From: Pseudonocardia sp. MH-G8
GTDB lineage: Bacteria; Actinomycetota; Actinomycetes; Mycobacteriales; Pseudonocardiaceae
Assembly: GCF_002262885.1 (NCBI RefSeq)
Contig: NZ_NKYF01000003.1
Span: 124,001-188,000 of the forward strand
Direction: 5' to 3'
DNA length: 64,000 bases
Under the pieces are notes generated by a model that was not told the DNA's origin, did no database searches, and was given only the letters and a program-made list of their open reading frames with translations. A program made the position numbers and the translations under genes. Positions 33,006 through 41,676 of this stretch are shown here, one piece after another (positions within the stretch are counted from its first letter, which is position 1; every line of letters starts with the position of its first letter).

Positions 33006-33695
33006 GTGGCTCCCCGAGGCGGCAGGTCCCGAGCGGTGAAGCGGCGGCCGGAGCCGCCCGGCCTCCCCGACACTCGCGATCCGGCGCCCGGCGTCGTCGA
33101 AGGCGGCGCCGTCTGGGACTGCGTCGAGGCGGGGGCGCAGGTGCAGGTGCCGGAGCACGTCGCCGACCTGCGGGTGCAGGAGAGCCGGTGGGTCGGCGGG
33201 CGGTTGGCCGGCGTCCGGTTCACCGGGCTCGAGTGCCGAGACACCGAGTTCGTGCAGTGCGACCTGTCCGGCGCGGTGCTCGACAGCGCCGTGCTCAGCC
33301 GCGTGGTCTTCACCGACTGCCGGCTCACCGGCACCGTCCTCGACGGCGCGCAGCTCACCGATGTCCGCATCACCGACAGCGCCGCCGACCTGCTGAGCCT
33401 GCGGATGGCACGGGCACGGTTCCTGCTGGTCGAGAACTCGGGCCTGCACGCCGCCGACCTCTACGAGTTCGGCGGGGAGCACTGCGCGTTCCTCGGCTGC
33501 GACCTGGGCGAGGCGAGCGTCGAGGCGGCCCGGCTGCGGGAAACCGACCTGCACGGCTGCACGGTCGACGAGCTCCGCGGCGCGCTGTCCCTGCGCGGCG
33601 CGCGGATCAGCCCCGACCAGATCGTCCCGCTCGCCGCCGTCCTGCTCGACGAGCTGGGCATCCAGGTGACGGAACAGCCGCCGATCTCCGGTTGA
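33006..33695 (+). CDS. pentapeptide-repeat protein
   Basis: This 229-residue protein has a basic N-terminus (residues 1-30) and a body with the A(D/N)LxX-like periodicity of pentapeptide repeats. Runs include RFTGLECRDTEFVQCDLSGA, VLDSAVLSRVVFTDCRLTGT and LDGAQLTDVRI. Such repeats fold as right-handed quadrilateral beta helices; some (Qnr, MfpA) mimic DNA and bind gyrase, but nothing here proves that role. GTG at 33006 sits 7 bases after a -10 box. It converges on an SDR gene with a 62-bp palindrome between them. Confidence 0.8.
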   Translation: MAPRGGRSRAVKRRPEPPGLPDTRDPAPGVVEGGAVWDCVEAGAQVQVPEHVADLRVQESRWVGGRLAGVRFTGLECRDTEFVQCDLSGAVLDSAVLSRVVFTDCRLTGTVLDGAQLTDVRITDSAADLLSLRMARARFLLVENSGLHAADLYEFGGEHCAFLGCDLGEASVEAARLRETDLHGCTVDELRGALSLRGARISPDQIVPLAAVLLDELGIQVTEQPPISG

Positions 33696-33754
33696 TCGTC
33701 GGACGGGCGCAGCGGCGGCGGTATGTCGCCGCATGCGCGCCGGTCCGGCGATCA
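33693..33754. repeat. 62-bp GATC-bounded palindrome, likely bidirectional terminator
   Basis: It starts within the TGA of the pentapeptide gene and ends 16 bases before the convergent SDR stop. TGATCG with CGGAC and GGCGC on the left pair with GCGCC, GTCCG and CGATCA on the right (16 of 18 pairs). An inner GCGGCG / CGCCGC stem adds to it. Size and GATC ends match the hairpin-array units 0.8 kb upstream. Confidence 0.7.
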
Positions 33755-33769
33755 TGAGGTGGCCGCGGG

Positions 33770-34531
33770 TCAGCCCCGGCCGAGGAACGGCATGTTCGTG
33801 GCCATGATCGTCATGAACGGCACGTTCGCATCCAGCGGCAGCCGCGCCATCATCAGTACCGCGTCGGCCACGTGCGCCGGGTCGAACCTCGGCTCCGGGC
33901 GGATGCTGCCGTCGGCCTGCGGGACACCCCCGGCCATGCCGGCGGTCATGTCGCTGGCGGCGTTGCCGATGTCGATCTGGCCGCACGCGATGCCGTAGGG
34001 CCGCCCGTCCAGCGCGAGCGTCTTCGTCAGGCCGGTGATCGCGTGCTTCGTGGAGGTGTAGGCCGCGCTCCCGGGGCGGGGGACGTGGGCCGAGAGCGAG
34101 CCGTTGTTGATGATCCGCCCGCCCTGCGGCTCCTGGGCGCGCATCGCCGCGAACGCCTCGCGGGCGCAGAGGAACGAGCCGGTGAGGTTGGTGGTGACGG
34201 TGGCCGTCCAGTCCTCGACCGCGATCTCGTCGACGGTGCCCGAGGGGCCGAACATCCCGGCGTTGTTGACCAGCAGGTCGACCCGGCCCCATCGCTGCAG
34301 CACCGCGGCGAAGAGCCCCGCCACGGAATCGGCGTCACCGACGTCGGTGGGCACCACCAGCGCGTCGGCGTGGCCACCCGCCGTCTCCTCGAGCGCCGCG
34401 CCCCGCCGTCCGGCGAGCGCGACCCGGTACCCCGCGCCGAGCAGGGCGGTGGCCACCACCCTCCCGATCCCCGAGCCGGCACCCGTCACCACTGCCACAT
34501 CGCCATCCACCCGTGCATGATCCCCGGCCAC
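33770..34531 (-). CDS. short-chain dehydrogenase/reductase
   Basis: This 253-residue classical SDR has the cofactor motif [20 protein letters not shown], the NNAG motif ([11 protein letters not shown]), the catalytic Ser in [14 protein letters not shown] and an intact YxxxK in [15 protein letters not shown]. It should be an NAD(P)-dependent alcohol/ketone oxidoreductase. The GTG start at 34531 lies 2 bases from the stop of the SARP-like regulator, so the two are probably cotranscribed. Substrate unknown. Confidence 0.92.
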   Translation of the reverse strand: MAGDHARVDGDVAVVTGAGSGIGRVVATALLGAGYRVALAGRRGAALEETAGGHADALVVPTDVGDADSVAGLFAAVLQRWGRVDLLVNNAGMFGPSGTVDEIAVEDWTATVTTNLTGSFLCAREAFAAMRAQEPQGGRIINNGSLSAHVPRPGSAAYTSTKHAITGLTKTLALDGRPYGIACGQIDIGNAASDMTAGMAGGVPQADGSIRPEPRFDPAHVADAVLMMARLPLDANVPFMTIMATNMPFLGRG

Positions 34532-34533
34532 GG

Positions 34534-35274
34534 CTACGGCGCCAACAGGTCGCGGTGCACTGCCGCGGCGACCGGTCCGGGGGATGCGCCGAGGTCGTCA
34601 CGCAGCACGCGCTGCAGCTCGGCGAACACGTCGAGGGCACCGCCCCGGTCCCCGCGTTGTGACAGCGCCCGCATCAGCAGGCAGTACCCGGTCTCGGAGT
34701 GCGGGTCGAGCACCGTGAGCTCCCGGGCGGCTCGTTCGGCCGCGGGCAGCTCGCCGCCGCCGAGCTGCAGGCACGCCTCCGCGTAGCAGCGCAGCGCCCG
34801 GCGGTGGGCATGCCCGAGGGTGGCGCGCCGGTCGTCGGCCCAGGGGTCCTCGATGTCGGGCAGGAACGGGCGCTGGGTGACGAACAGCGTGCTCAGCGCC
34901 TGCGTCCAGGCCCGATGCCAGTCCCGGCGGGCCGCGGCGGCCTCGGCGGAATGCAGCGCCGACTCCGCGACCGCCGTGTCGACGATCGATCCCGGTGGCA
35001 GCACGAGCTGCAGGCTGCCTCGGCCGCGGATCTCGGCAGGCGCCAGCACCGCACGCACCTTCGACAGGAGCGCGGCGAACGTGGCCGCGGCACCCGGTCC
35101 CGGGACGGCCGGGTACCACAGCAGCGCGAGCAACGCGGCCCGGTCCACGACCGGACGCCGGGGGTCGGCGAGCAGGGCAACGAGCACCCTCCCGCGCCGG
35201 CCGGGCAGCTCCTGCTCCACCGGCCGCCCGTCCACCACCACCGCGAAGCGGCCGTGCAGCTGGATGCGGACCAC
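34534..35274 (-). CDS. SARP-like regulator with BTAD domain
   Basis: This protein of about 246 residues has an N-terminal OmpR-type winged helix ([20 protein letters not shown] through about residue 90) followed by a bacterial transcriptional activator domain of TPR-like helices ([20 protein letters not shown] to the C-terminus). This is the architecture of Streptomyces antibiotic regulatory proteins. GTG at 35274 is taken; a longer frame to ATG 35343 would overlap the divergent DUF1059 gene. A minus-strand TTGACA lies about 33 bases upstream, giving little room for a leader. Its probable target is its partner SDR or the nearby P450 unit. Confidence 0.78.
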   Translation of the reverse strand: MVRIQLHGRFAVVVDGRPVEQELPGRRGRVLVALLADPRRPVVDRAALLALLWYPAVPGPGAAATFAALLSKVRAVLAPAEIRGRGSLQLVLPPGSIVDTAVAESALHSAEAAAARRDWHRAWTQALSTLFVTQRPFLPDIEDPWADDRRATLGHAHRRALRCYAEACLQLGGGELPAAERAARELTVLDPHSETGYCLLMRALSQRGDRGGALDVFAELQRVLRDDLGASPGPVAAAVHRDLLAP

Positions 35275-35341
35275 GATGGGGAATTGCAGGCTTCCGGCAA
35301 GGTCGGTGTCAATACTTGCCGCACCCGTCGAGGAGGACGCC

Positions 35342-35503
35342 ATGAACCAGGTGATGTGCGAGTGCGGCTTCGCGGCCCGGGCCACGCAGGAGGACCAGGT
35401 GGTGACCGACGTTCTCGCGCACGTCCGTGCCGATCATCCGGACCTCGCCGGGGACGTCACACCCGACGTCGTCCGCGGCTGGATCGAGGTCGTGCCGGAC
35501 TGA
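35342..35503 (+). CDS. DUF1059 small protein
   Basis: This 53-residue protein reads MNQVMCECGFAARATQEDQV and then VLAHVRADHPD. The spaced Cys pair and the C-terminal His-x-x-x-x-His-P pattern fit DUF1059 proteins, small metal-binding-like proteins of unknown function. GAGGAGG precedes the ATG. It is divergent from the SARP-like gene and converges on the ferredoxin gene across a strong hairpin. Confidence 0.8.
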   Translation: MNQVMCECGFAARATQEDQVVTDVLAHVRADHPDLAGDVTPDVVRGWIEVVPD

Positions 35504-35514
35504 GCGGGGAGGGG

Positions 35515-35548
35515 GACGGGCCGGGCGCCGTACGGTGCCCGGCCCGTC
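35515..35548. terminator. bidirectional hairpin terminator
   Basis: GACGGGCCGGGC (35515-35526) and GCCCGGCCCGTC (35537-35548) form a perfect 12-bp stem around a 10-base loop that is itself palindromic. It fills the gap between the convergent DUF1059 and ferredoxin genes. Confidence 0.8.
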
Positions 35549-35550
35549 GG

Positions 35551-35742
35551 CTACTCCTCCAGCGACAGCGCGCCCGAGGGGCAGTTGGCCACCGCGCTGC
35601 GGGCGTCCCCCGCGTCGGACGGGTGCTCGTCGAGCACCACCACGATGCCGTCGTCGTCCTGGTCGAACACGTCACCCGCGGTCAGCACGCACATCCCGGC
35701 CCCGATGCAGACGTCCCGGTCCGCGTGCACCTGCACACCCAT
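35551..35742 (-). CDS. 3Fe-4S ferredoxin, P450 partner
   Basis: This 63-residue ferredoxin has the C-x5-C arrangement CIGAGMC followed by a distant Cys-Pro (VANCPSGALSLEE). That is the single-cluster [3Fe-4S] pattern of actinobacterial P450 electron donors. ATG at 35742 has AAGGGG 6 bases upstream; GTG at 35760 would overlap the P450 stop. It lies directly downstream of the P450 gene in the same operon, so it very likely passes electrons to that enzyme. No reductase is encoded here. Confidence 0.9.
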   Translation of the reverse strand: MGVQVHADRDVCIGAGMCVLTAGDVFDQDDDGIVVVLDEHPSDAGDARSAVANCPSGALSLEE

Positions 35743-35753
35743 CACGTCCCCCT

Positions 35754-36956
35754 TCACCACGTCACCTGCAACGACGCCAGACCGTAGATGATGTGGAAGG
35801 TGCGGAACTCCGCCTCGTCGCCCACGGCGCGCAGGCCGGGGAAACGGCGGAACAGGGCCGGGAAGGCGACCCGCATCTCCATCCGCGCCAGCGGCGCGCC
35901 CAGGCAGTGGTGGATCCCGTGGCCGAACGCGACGTGCCCCACCGCGCCACGCGTGACGTCGAGGCGGTCGGGGTCGTCGCGCAGGGCGGGATCCCGGTTG
36001 GCCGCCGGAAGCGCGAGCATGACGAACTCGCCCGCGTCGATCCGCTGCCCGGCGATCTCCACCTCGGTGGTGGTGATCTTCGCGGTGCCCGTGTGGACGA
36101 TGCTCAACCAGCGCAGCAACTCCTCGACCGCGGCGTCCACGCGCTCCGGCTCGTCGCGGACGATCGCCAGCTGGTCGGGGTGGCGCAGCAGCGCGAGCGT
36201 GCCGAGCCCGAGCATGTTGGCCGTGGTCTCGTGCCCGGCGATCAGCAGCAGGGACGCGATCCCGATCAGTTCGTCGGTGGACAGGTCGTCGCCGTGCTCG
36301 CGCACGAGCATCCCCAGCATGTCCTCGCCCGGCCGGGCCTGCGCCCGGCCGACGAGCTCGGCCATGTACGCGCGCGACTCCGCCGCCAGCCGGAACCGCT
36401 CCTCCGCCGGAAGGCCCAGGTCGAGCTGCCGGCTGGTGCGCGCCTGGAACTCCGCCCGGTCCGCGTAGGGCACGCCGAGCAGCTCGCAGATCACCAGCGA
36501 CGGCACCGGCAGGGCGAAGTCCGCCACGAGGTCGCTCGGCGGGCCGGTGCGCTGCATCGCGTCGAGGTGCTCGTCGACGATCTCGTGGATCCGCGGCTCC
36601 AGGCGCCGCATCCGGCGCATCGTGAACTCGGGGGTGAGCATCCGGCGCAGCCGGCCGTGCTCGGGCGGGTCGAGCGCGAGCAGGTTGCCCGCCCGCATCC
36701 GGGCCACCTCCTCCTCGCTCATCGGCGGCATGCTCGCCCGCCGTCGCTCGTCGACGGACATGCGGGCGTTGCTGAAGCGTGCCGGGTCGCTCAGCACCTC
36801 GCGGACGTCGGCGAACCGGGTGACGAGCCAGGCGTCCAGGCCGAACGGTGTGCGGACCTGCCGGACGCCCTGGCCGTCACGCAGCTCGGCCATCTCCGGT
36901 GCCGGATCGAATCCGTCTCGCTGCATGTGGATGGGCAGCGCTGGTGCTCGGGTCAC
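35754..36956 (-). CDS. cytochrome P450
   Basis: This 400-residue soluble bacterial P450 has the I-helix oxygen-activation motif AGHETTANMLGLG, the ExxR in VEELLRWLS and the heme loop FGHGIHHCLGAPLARMEM with its Cys ligand. GTG at 36956 follows GGGAGG. It is followed by its own ferredoxin and is divergent from a TetR regulator, giving a compact regulated monooxygenase unit. The heme loop and length resemble CYP105/CYP107-type enzymes acting on terpenoid or polyketide-like compounds; substrate cannot be predicted. Confidence 0.95.
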   Translation of the reverse strand: MTRAPALPIHMQRDGFDPAPEMAELRDGQGVRQVRTPFGLDAWLVTRFADVREVLSDPARFSNARMSVDERRRASMPPMSEEEVARMRAGNLLALDPPEHGRLRRMLTPEFTMRRMRRLEPRIHEIVDEHLDAMQRTGPPSDLVADFALPVPSLVICELLGVPYADRAEFQARTSRQLDLGLPAEERFRLAAESRAYMAELVGRAQARPGEDMLGMLVREHGDDLSTDELIGIASLLLIAGHETTANMLGLGTLALLRHPDQLAIVRDEPERVDAAVEELLRWLSIVHTGTAKITTTEVEIAGQRIDAGEFVMLALPAANRDPALRDDPDRLDVTRGAVGHVAFGHGIHHCLGAPLARMEMRVAFPALFRRFPGLRAVGDEAEFRTFHIIYGLASLQVTW

Positions 36957-37224
36957 TGGGGCCTCCCCCGACGACGACGCGCGCCCGGTCGGCGCGCTGC
37001 GCCCGGGGAACGAAGGGCGCCCGCCGGCTGGTTCCGGCGAGCACTCCGACCACCTCAGCGGCCCCTCAGCCTCCCCACCTCCGCGTACGCACCGTGTTCG
37101 ACCGGCCCTCCGGGGCCACCCGGTCGCGTCGCCCACCAGTACCCTGAGAACCGAGAGAGATGTCTTGCAGTTATCCCCTGGAGGGCGTTCAGCGACCCGC
37201 ACCATGCGAGAGTGAGGATCCGAT

Positions 37225-37878
37225 TTGACGGAAAGGGCACGTGTGGGCGACGAGCACGAGGGCAGGCTGCGGGCGGACGCGCGCCGCAACCGCAACCGCC
37301 TCCTCGCCGCCGCCAAGGCGTGGTTCGCCACGCACGGGCCGGAGGCTCCCGCGGAGGAGATCGCGCGCGCGGCCGGGGTCGCCCCGGGCACGCTGTACCG
37401 CCACTTCGCCGACCGCGAAGCCCTGATCCACGCCGTCGCCCTGGACAACCTCAACAACGCGCTCACCGAGACGCGTGCCGCGCTGGCCGAGGAGTCGAGC
37501 GCCTGGAAGGCACTCGTCCGCATCCTGCACCAGTCGCACGAGCTGCGGCTGATCATCCGGCTCCTGATGGCCTACCCGGCGGTGGGCGAGATCGTGAAGA
37601 AGGAACGCGACGCCGCCCAGCTCCGCCACGCGATGATCGACGTGTTCGACGAGGTCGTCCGGCGGGCGCAGGCGGAGGGCACGCTGCGCACGGACGTCGG
37701 CACCGGCGACCTCGCGGTGATGTTCTCGCTGCTGGCGCACCCCCTGCCGATCATGCACACGGACACCGCACAGCACGCCTCGGCCCGCTGCACGGCGCTG
37801 CTCCTGGAGAGCCTGCGCGCAGGCTCGGAGGCCTGCTTGCCGGGCTCTCCCTTGACCCCCGCCGACGTCGGAACCTGA
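37225..37878 (+). CDS. TetR-family transcriptional regulator
   Basis: This regulator of about 217 residues has the N-terminal TetR helix-turn-helix RNRNRLLAAAKAWFATHG through EEIARAAGVAPGTLYRHFAD. An all-helical ligand domain follows. It is divergent from the P450-ferredoxin unit over 268 bases and is the probable local repressor. The start is uncertain: TTG at 37225 keeps the longest reading, while GTG at 37243 lies just after GGAAAGGG. No clear operator palindrome was found in the divergent region. Confidence 0.9.
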   Translation: MTERARVGDEHEGRLRADARRNRNRLLAAAKAWFATHGPEAPAEEIARAAGVAPGTLYRHFADREALIHAVALDNLNNALTETRAALAEESSAWKALVRILHQSHELRLIIRLLMAYPAVGEIVKKERDAAQLRHAMIDVFDEVVRRAQAEGTLRTDVGTGDLAVMFSLLAHPLPIMHTDTAQHASARCTALLLESLRAGSEACLPGSPLTPADVGT

Positions 37879-37903
37879 GCGCGCGGGAACAGCTGCAGAC
37901 GGG

Positions 37904-38758
37904 TCAGGGGCGGGGGCGTTCGGCGTCCGTGATCTCCGGGTGGTCCACGGCCGCATCCCAGCCCATGTCCGCCTTCGCCCGCCCCGTCGCGTAGAAGCCG
38001 GCGCCTCCGTGCAGGGGCGCGCGCAGCGGCACCCCGGGGTAGAAGCGGGCCGCCAGCTCGGCGCTCGGGGTGCGGGTGGTCGTCCGGTCCGACACCACGT
38101 GGTAGACGGCGTGTCCGGGGGTCGGGCGCGCCAGGGCCAGCAGGCAGGCCGACGCGGCCGCGTCGAGGCTCACCCATCCCCACAGGTCCTTGCGGGTCCG
38201 CTCGTCGTCACTCGTCGACGCCGACGCGGCGTCCTCGCGCAGGCCGTGCAACCGCAGGGCGGAGAACGCCGCGTCCGGGCGCCGGCGGGCGAACGCCGCG
38301 GACTGCTGCTCGATGAGCCATTTCGACAGGCTGTACGCGTCCTCGGCGTAGGTGGGGTGTTCCTGCTCGTCGATCGGGAAGTGGTCGTAGCGCGGCTGCG
38401 CGCTGTAGACCCCGCCGATGGCGTTGATGCTCGACGCGAGGCAGACCGCCCCCAGCCCGTGCTCCTCCGCCGCCACCAGCACGTGGTGGGTGCCGCCCAC
38501 GTTGATCCGGTGCACGTCCGGTTCCGGGTGGCGGGGGTTCGTGAGCCCGCCGAGGTGGATCACCCCGTGTGTGCCGGCGAGTACGGACCGCACGGCGTCC
38601 AGGTCGGTGAGGTCCGCCGCCCGCCACTCCACCGACCCGCCGGACGCCTCCGGGGCGCCCGGCAGGTCGGTGGCGACGACCTGGTGGCCGGCGCGGACGG
38701 CACGGGCGACGACGTGCCTGCCGAGCAGGCCCGCCGCCCCCGTGACCGCGATGGGCAC
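37904..38758 (-). CDS. NAD(P)-dependent oxidoreductase, uronate-dehydrogenase-like extended SDR
   Basis: This 284-residue extended SDR starts MPIAVTGAAGLLGRHVVARA, with GVIHLGGLTNP, ASSINAIGGVY and the catalytic YSLSK. The segment order resembles uronate dehydrogenase (Udh), which oxidises hexuronates to aldarolactones. It is the last gene of a minus-strand operon with an enolase-superfamily enzyme and an RraA protein, which fits an oxidative uronate pathway. NAD-dependent epimerase of another kind is the alternative. It starts 3 bases after the preceding stop. Confidence 0.8.
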   Translation of the reverse strand: MPIAVTGAAGLLGRHVVARAVRAGHQVVATDLPGAPEASGGSVEWRAADLTDLDAVRSVLAGTHGVIHLGGLTNPRHPEPDVHRINVGGTHHVLVAAEEHGLGAVCLASSINAIGGVYSAQPRYDHFPIDEQEHPTYAEDAYSLSKWLIEQQSAAFARRRPDAAFSALRLHGLREDAASASTSDDERTRKDLWGWVSLDAAASACLLALARPTPGHAVYHVVSDRTTTRTPSAELAARFYPGVPLRAPLHGGAGFYATGRAKADMGWDAAVDHPEITDAERPRP

Positions 38759-38761
38759 TGA

Positions 38762-40036
38762 TCAGCTCCAGAGGCGGTCGTGGCTGGTCTCGGCGTCCCA
38801 GTGAGCCGACTCGGCGAAGAACACCGGGTCGCGGGGGTCGAGCTGCGCGCGGAACAGGTCCTCGTTGATGTCGCCGAAGCCGAGGCCCAGGGTCTCCGGC
38901 ACCGCGATCTGGCCGTCCTGGATCAGGGGACGGGGCAGGTCCGTGACCAGCTCGCTCCAGAACGGGACGTCGGCGGCGTGGTGCTCGAGCGCCAGGAAGT
39001 TCTCCGTGGCGGCGGCGAGGTGCACGCAGGCCATCGTGGCGATCGGCGACGCGGCGAGGTGCAGGGCCATCGCGACGCCCCGCTCCTGCGCGTAGTCGCC
39101 CAGCCGCTTGGTCTCGGCGATGCCACCGGAGGTGGCCGGGTCGGGGTGCACCACGCGGATGGCACCCGCGTCGAGCAGCGGCTTGAAGTTCTCCGCGAGG
39201 TAGATGTCCTCACCGGTGCACGTCGGCACGGCGACGGCCTCGGTGAGCTGGCGCCACTGGTCGGTGAACTGCCACGGGATCAGGTCCTCGATCCACGCGA
39301 GCGTGAACGGTTCCAGGGCCCGCCCGATCCGGATGCAGGAGTCGAGCGCGATGTGCCCGAAGTGGTCGGCGGCCAGCGCCACGTCGTAGCCGACGATCGA
39401 ACGGATCGTGTCGACGTAGCTCGCCAGGTGCTCCACGCCCTTCGGCGTGACCTGGATGCCGGTGAACGGGTGCATCGTGGTGACGTCCTCGCGGGCGCCG
39501 GCCGGCACGATGAGCGCGCCCGGCACGTCCCACAGCAGCGAGATGCCCACGTCCATCTTGAGCATCGTGAAGCCGCGGCGCTTGCGCTCCAGCAGCTTCT
39601 CCCCCATCTCGTGCGGGTCCTGCAGCGAGGGCGTGTCGGCGTAGCACCGGACGGTGTCGCGGAACCGGCCGCCCACCAGCGCGTACGCCGGCACGCCGTA
39701 CGCCTTGCCCGCCAGGTCCATCAGCGCCATCTCGATGCCGGACACGCCGCCGCCCTGGCGGCCGTGGTGTCCGAACTGCTTGATCTTGCGGAAGACCTTG
39801 TCGAGGTTGCAGGGGTTCTCGCCGACGATGCGGCTCTTGAGGATCAGCGCGTACGTGGCGCTGGCCTGGTCGCGCACCTCGCCGTAGCCGACGAGCCCCT
39901 GGTTGGTGTCGATCCGGATGATCGACGACCGGAACGGCACGCCGTGCAGGTTCGCCACCCGCACGTCGGTGATGCGCAGCGCGCTCGGGCGCGACGCGGT
40001 GCTGACGTACTCCTCGGTGATGGTGCTGGTACTCAA
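38762..40036 (-). CDS. mandelate racemase/enolase-superfamily dehydratase or cycloisomerase
   Basis: This 424-residue enolase-superfamily enzyme has the capping domain in the first 130 residues and then the barrel. Metal ligands appear in order: Asp in ALAADHFGHIA, Glu in LAWIEDLIPW and Glu in TCTGEDIYLAE; a Lys in MLKMDVG and a His in MALHLAASP are candidate bases. Members dehydrate sugar acids or open aldarolactones. The TTG at 40036 overlaps the RraA stop as TTGA, preceded by GGAGC. With a Udh-like protein downstream and RraA upstream, galactarolactone cycloisomerase or an acid-sugar dehydratase are the best guesses. Confidence 0.9.
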   Translation of the reverse strand: MSTSTITEEYVSTASRPSALRITDVRVANLHGVPFRSSIIRIDTNQGLVGYGEVRDQASATYALILKSRIVGENPCNLDKVFRKIKQFGHHGRQGGGVSGIEMALMDLAGKAYGVPAYALVGGRFRDTVRCYADTPSLQDPHEMGEKLLERKRRGFTMLKMDVGISLLWDVPGALIVPAGAREDVTTMHPFTGIQVTPKGVEHLASYVDTIRSIVGYDVALAADHFGHIALDSCIRIGRALEPFTLAWIEDLIPWQFTDQWRQLTEAVAVPTCTGEDIYLAENFKPLLDAGAIRVVHPDPATSGGIAETKRLGDYAQERGVAMALHLAASPIATMACVHLAAATENFLALEHHAADVPFWSELVTDLPRPLIQDGQIAVPETLGLGFGDINEDLFRAQLDPRDPVFFAESAHWDAETSHDRLWS

Positions 40037-40857
40037 GAGTTCTGCTCCTCGCGCCACTGCTGGAAGTCGGTCTCGATGTCGTCGGCCCAGGTCTGGACGT
40101 CGATCTGGGCGCTGGTGTAGCGCCGTTCGGACAGCCGCTGCTTGCCGAACACGTCGCGCACGCGGGTGTCCTCGCTGGTCGCGGCGACCGCGGCCGCCAG
40201 GTGTGCCGGGATCACCGCCACGCCGGTGGGCGTGCCGAGGACGACGTCACCGGGCAACACGGTGACGCCGCCGATCCGGATCGGGATGTTGATCCCGGCG
40301 AGCGTGACGCCGCGGATCGGCGTGGGGTCGACGTCGCGGTGGAAGATGTTGACCCCGCCCGGCAGCTCGGACAGGCCCTGCAGGTCACGGATGCCACCGT
40401 CGATCACCGCGCCCACCCCCGTGCGGGAGGCCACGGCCGTGCCGAGGTTGTCCCCGACCACGGTGCCCTCGACGATCTTGCCGAAGATGTCGACGACCAT
40501 GATGTCGCCGTTCTCCAGCGTCTCGATCACCCAGGAGTTCTGCTTGTCGGCATCGTGGTGCCCCTCGCGCGCTCCTGCCGCCACCACCACGTCGTCGAGG
40601 TCGGGCCGGTGCGGCAGGAACTGGGCCGTGACGGCCCGCCCGACGACCACGGTGCCCGGGTGCGTCTCGCGCCAGCCGCCCGCGAACTGGCGCACGTAGC
40701 CGGCCTGGAAAAGGTGACCCCACGCCTCCTCCGTGGTGGCCTGCCGCAAGCTCGCCAGCACGTCGTCGGGTACGCGGGGACGGCCCGAACCGAAGCGCTC
40801 ACCGGTCCATGCCGCGGTGAGCTCCTCGAGGTCGTCCTTGCCGGGATGGATGCGCAC
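40033..40857 (-). CDS. RraA-family protein, probable 2-oxo-acid aldolase (copy 1)
   Basis: This 274-residue member of the RraA/HMG-aldolase family is longer than the minimal fold of about 160-230 residues. The active-site signature is VGAVIDGGIRDLQGL, where Arg-Asp binds the 2-oxo acid and Mg2+, followed by PGDVVLGTPTGVAVIP. Such proteins cleave 4-hydroxy-2-oxo acids to pyruvate or decarboxylate oxaloacetate. It lies between IclR and the enolase-superfamily gene, so it likely catalyses the final cleavage of the sugar-acid pathway. A second, shorter copy is at 53843-54541. Confidence 0.88.
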   Translation of the reverse strand: MRIHPGKDDLEELTAAWTGERFGSGRPRVPDDVLASLRQATTEEAWGHLFQAGYVRQFAGGWRETHPGTVVVGRAVTAQFLPHRPDLDDVVVAAGAREGHHDADKQNSWVIETLENGDIMVVDIFGKIVEGTVVGDNLGTAVASRTGVGAVIDGGIRDLQGLSELPGGVNIFHRDVDPTPIRGVTLAGINIPIRIGGVTVLPGDVVLGTPTGVAVIPAHLAAAVAATSEDTRVRDVFGKQRLSERRYTSAQIDVQTWADDIETDFQQWREEQNS

Positions 40858-40887
40858 GTCCGGTTCGCCTTCTCTCTCTCGTGTGGA

Positions 40888-41676
40888 TCACCAGGTGGGC
40901 TGGAGCAGGTCGGTCATGCCGGCCACGGCCGCCTGCAGCGCAGGGGCGTAGCCGAGCAGCTCGGAGCGCTCGACGGCGAACGTGACGGTCGAGATGCTCA
41001 CGCCCCCGCGCGGGCGGCCGCTCCGGTCGAGGATCGCGGCGCCGATGCATCGCACGGTCTCCTCGTTCTCCTCGTCGTCGACCGAGTAGCCGCGTTCGCG
41101 CACCGCGGCGAGCTCGGCGTGCAACGCCGGGAGGTCCGTGATCGTCGCCGGGGTCCGGGGCGGCATCCCGGCGGAGGCGACGACGGATTCGACCTCGTCG
41201 CGGGGCAGGTGCGCGAGCACCGCCTTGCCGATCGCCGTGCAGTGCAGCCACAGCTGGTTGCCCACCCGCGACCGCATCTCGTAGGGCTTGTCGCTGTCGA
41301 TCTTGTGCAGGTAGACGGCGTGATCGCCGACGCGGACCGCAAGGTGCACGGTGTTGCCACCGGCCTCCTGCTGCAGCCGGCGCAGCGCGGGACCGACCCC
41401 GGCCGACACCACCGAGACGATCTGCGCGCCGAGCCCGCTGAGGCGCCCGCCGATGCCGTAGCGCCCGTCGCCACAGTTCTCGGCGTAGCCCTCGGCGGCC
41501 AGCATCGCGAGCACCCGGTAGGCCGTGGACCGAGGCACGGCAGCGCGCGCGGCCACGTCCATCAACCGGTGCGGACCGGCGGACGTGGCCAGCGCCTCGA
41601 TGATCCTCATGGCCTTCTCGACGGACGTGCCCGCCGCGCTCGCGCGCCCCCGACGGGCCGGCAGTGCTGATGTCAT
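40888..41676 (-). CDS. IclR-family transcriptional regulator
   Basis: This 262-residue regulator has the N-terminal winged helix SVEKAMRIIEALATSAGPHR through AVPRSTAYRVLAMLAAEGYA and a C-terminal IclR effector domain. It is embedded in the operon, overlapping the permease stop by ATGA and preceding RraA by 30 bases. A GGAA/TTCC inverted repeat at the operon's promoter region is a good candidate site. It probably senses a sugar-acid intermediate and autoregulates the whole operon. Confidence 0.93.
   Translation of the reverse strand: MTSALPARRGRASAAGTSVEKAMRIIEALATSAGPHRLMDVAARAAVPRSTAYRVLAMLAAEGYAENCGDGRYGIGGRLSGLGAQIVSVVSAGVGPALRRLQQEAGGNTVHLAVRVGDHAVYLHKIDSDKPYEMRSRVGNQLWLHCTAIGKAVLAHLPRDEVESVVASAGMPPRTPATITDLPALHAELAAVRERGYSVDDEENEETVRCIGAAILDRSGRPRGGVSISTVTFAVERSELLGYAPALQAAVAGMTDLLQPTW

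Noticed and set aside
32493..33006. Short coding frames within the hairpin array
   Set aside because: Several short frames cross the array on both strands, but their products simply translate the repeat and show no start-site signals.
36957..37224. Operator for the TetR regulator in the P450/TetR divergent region
   Set aside because: I looked for inverted repeats of 8 bp or more near the start sites and saw none convincing.
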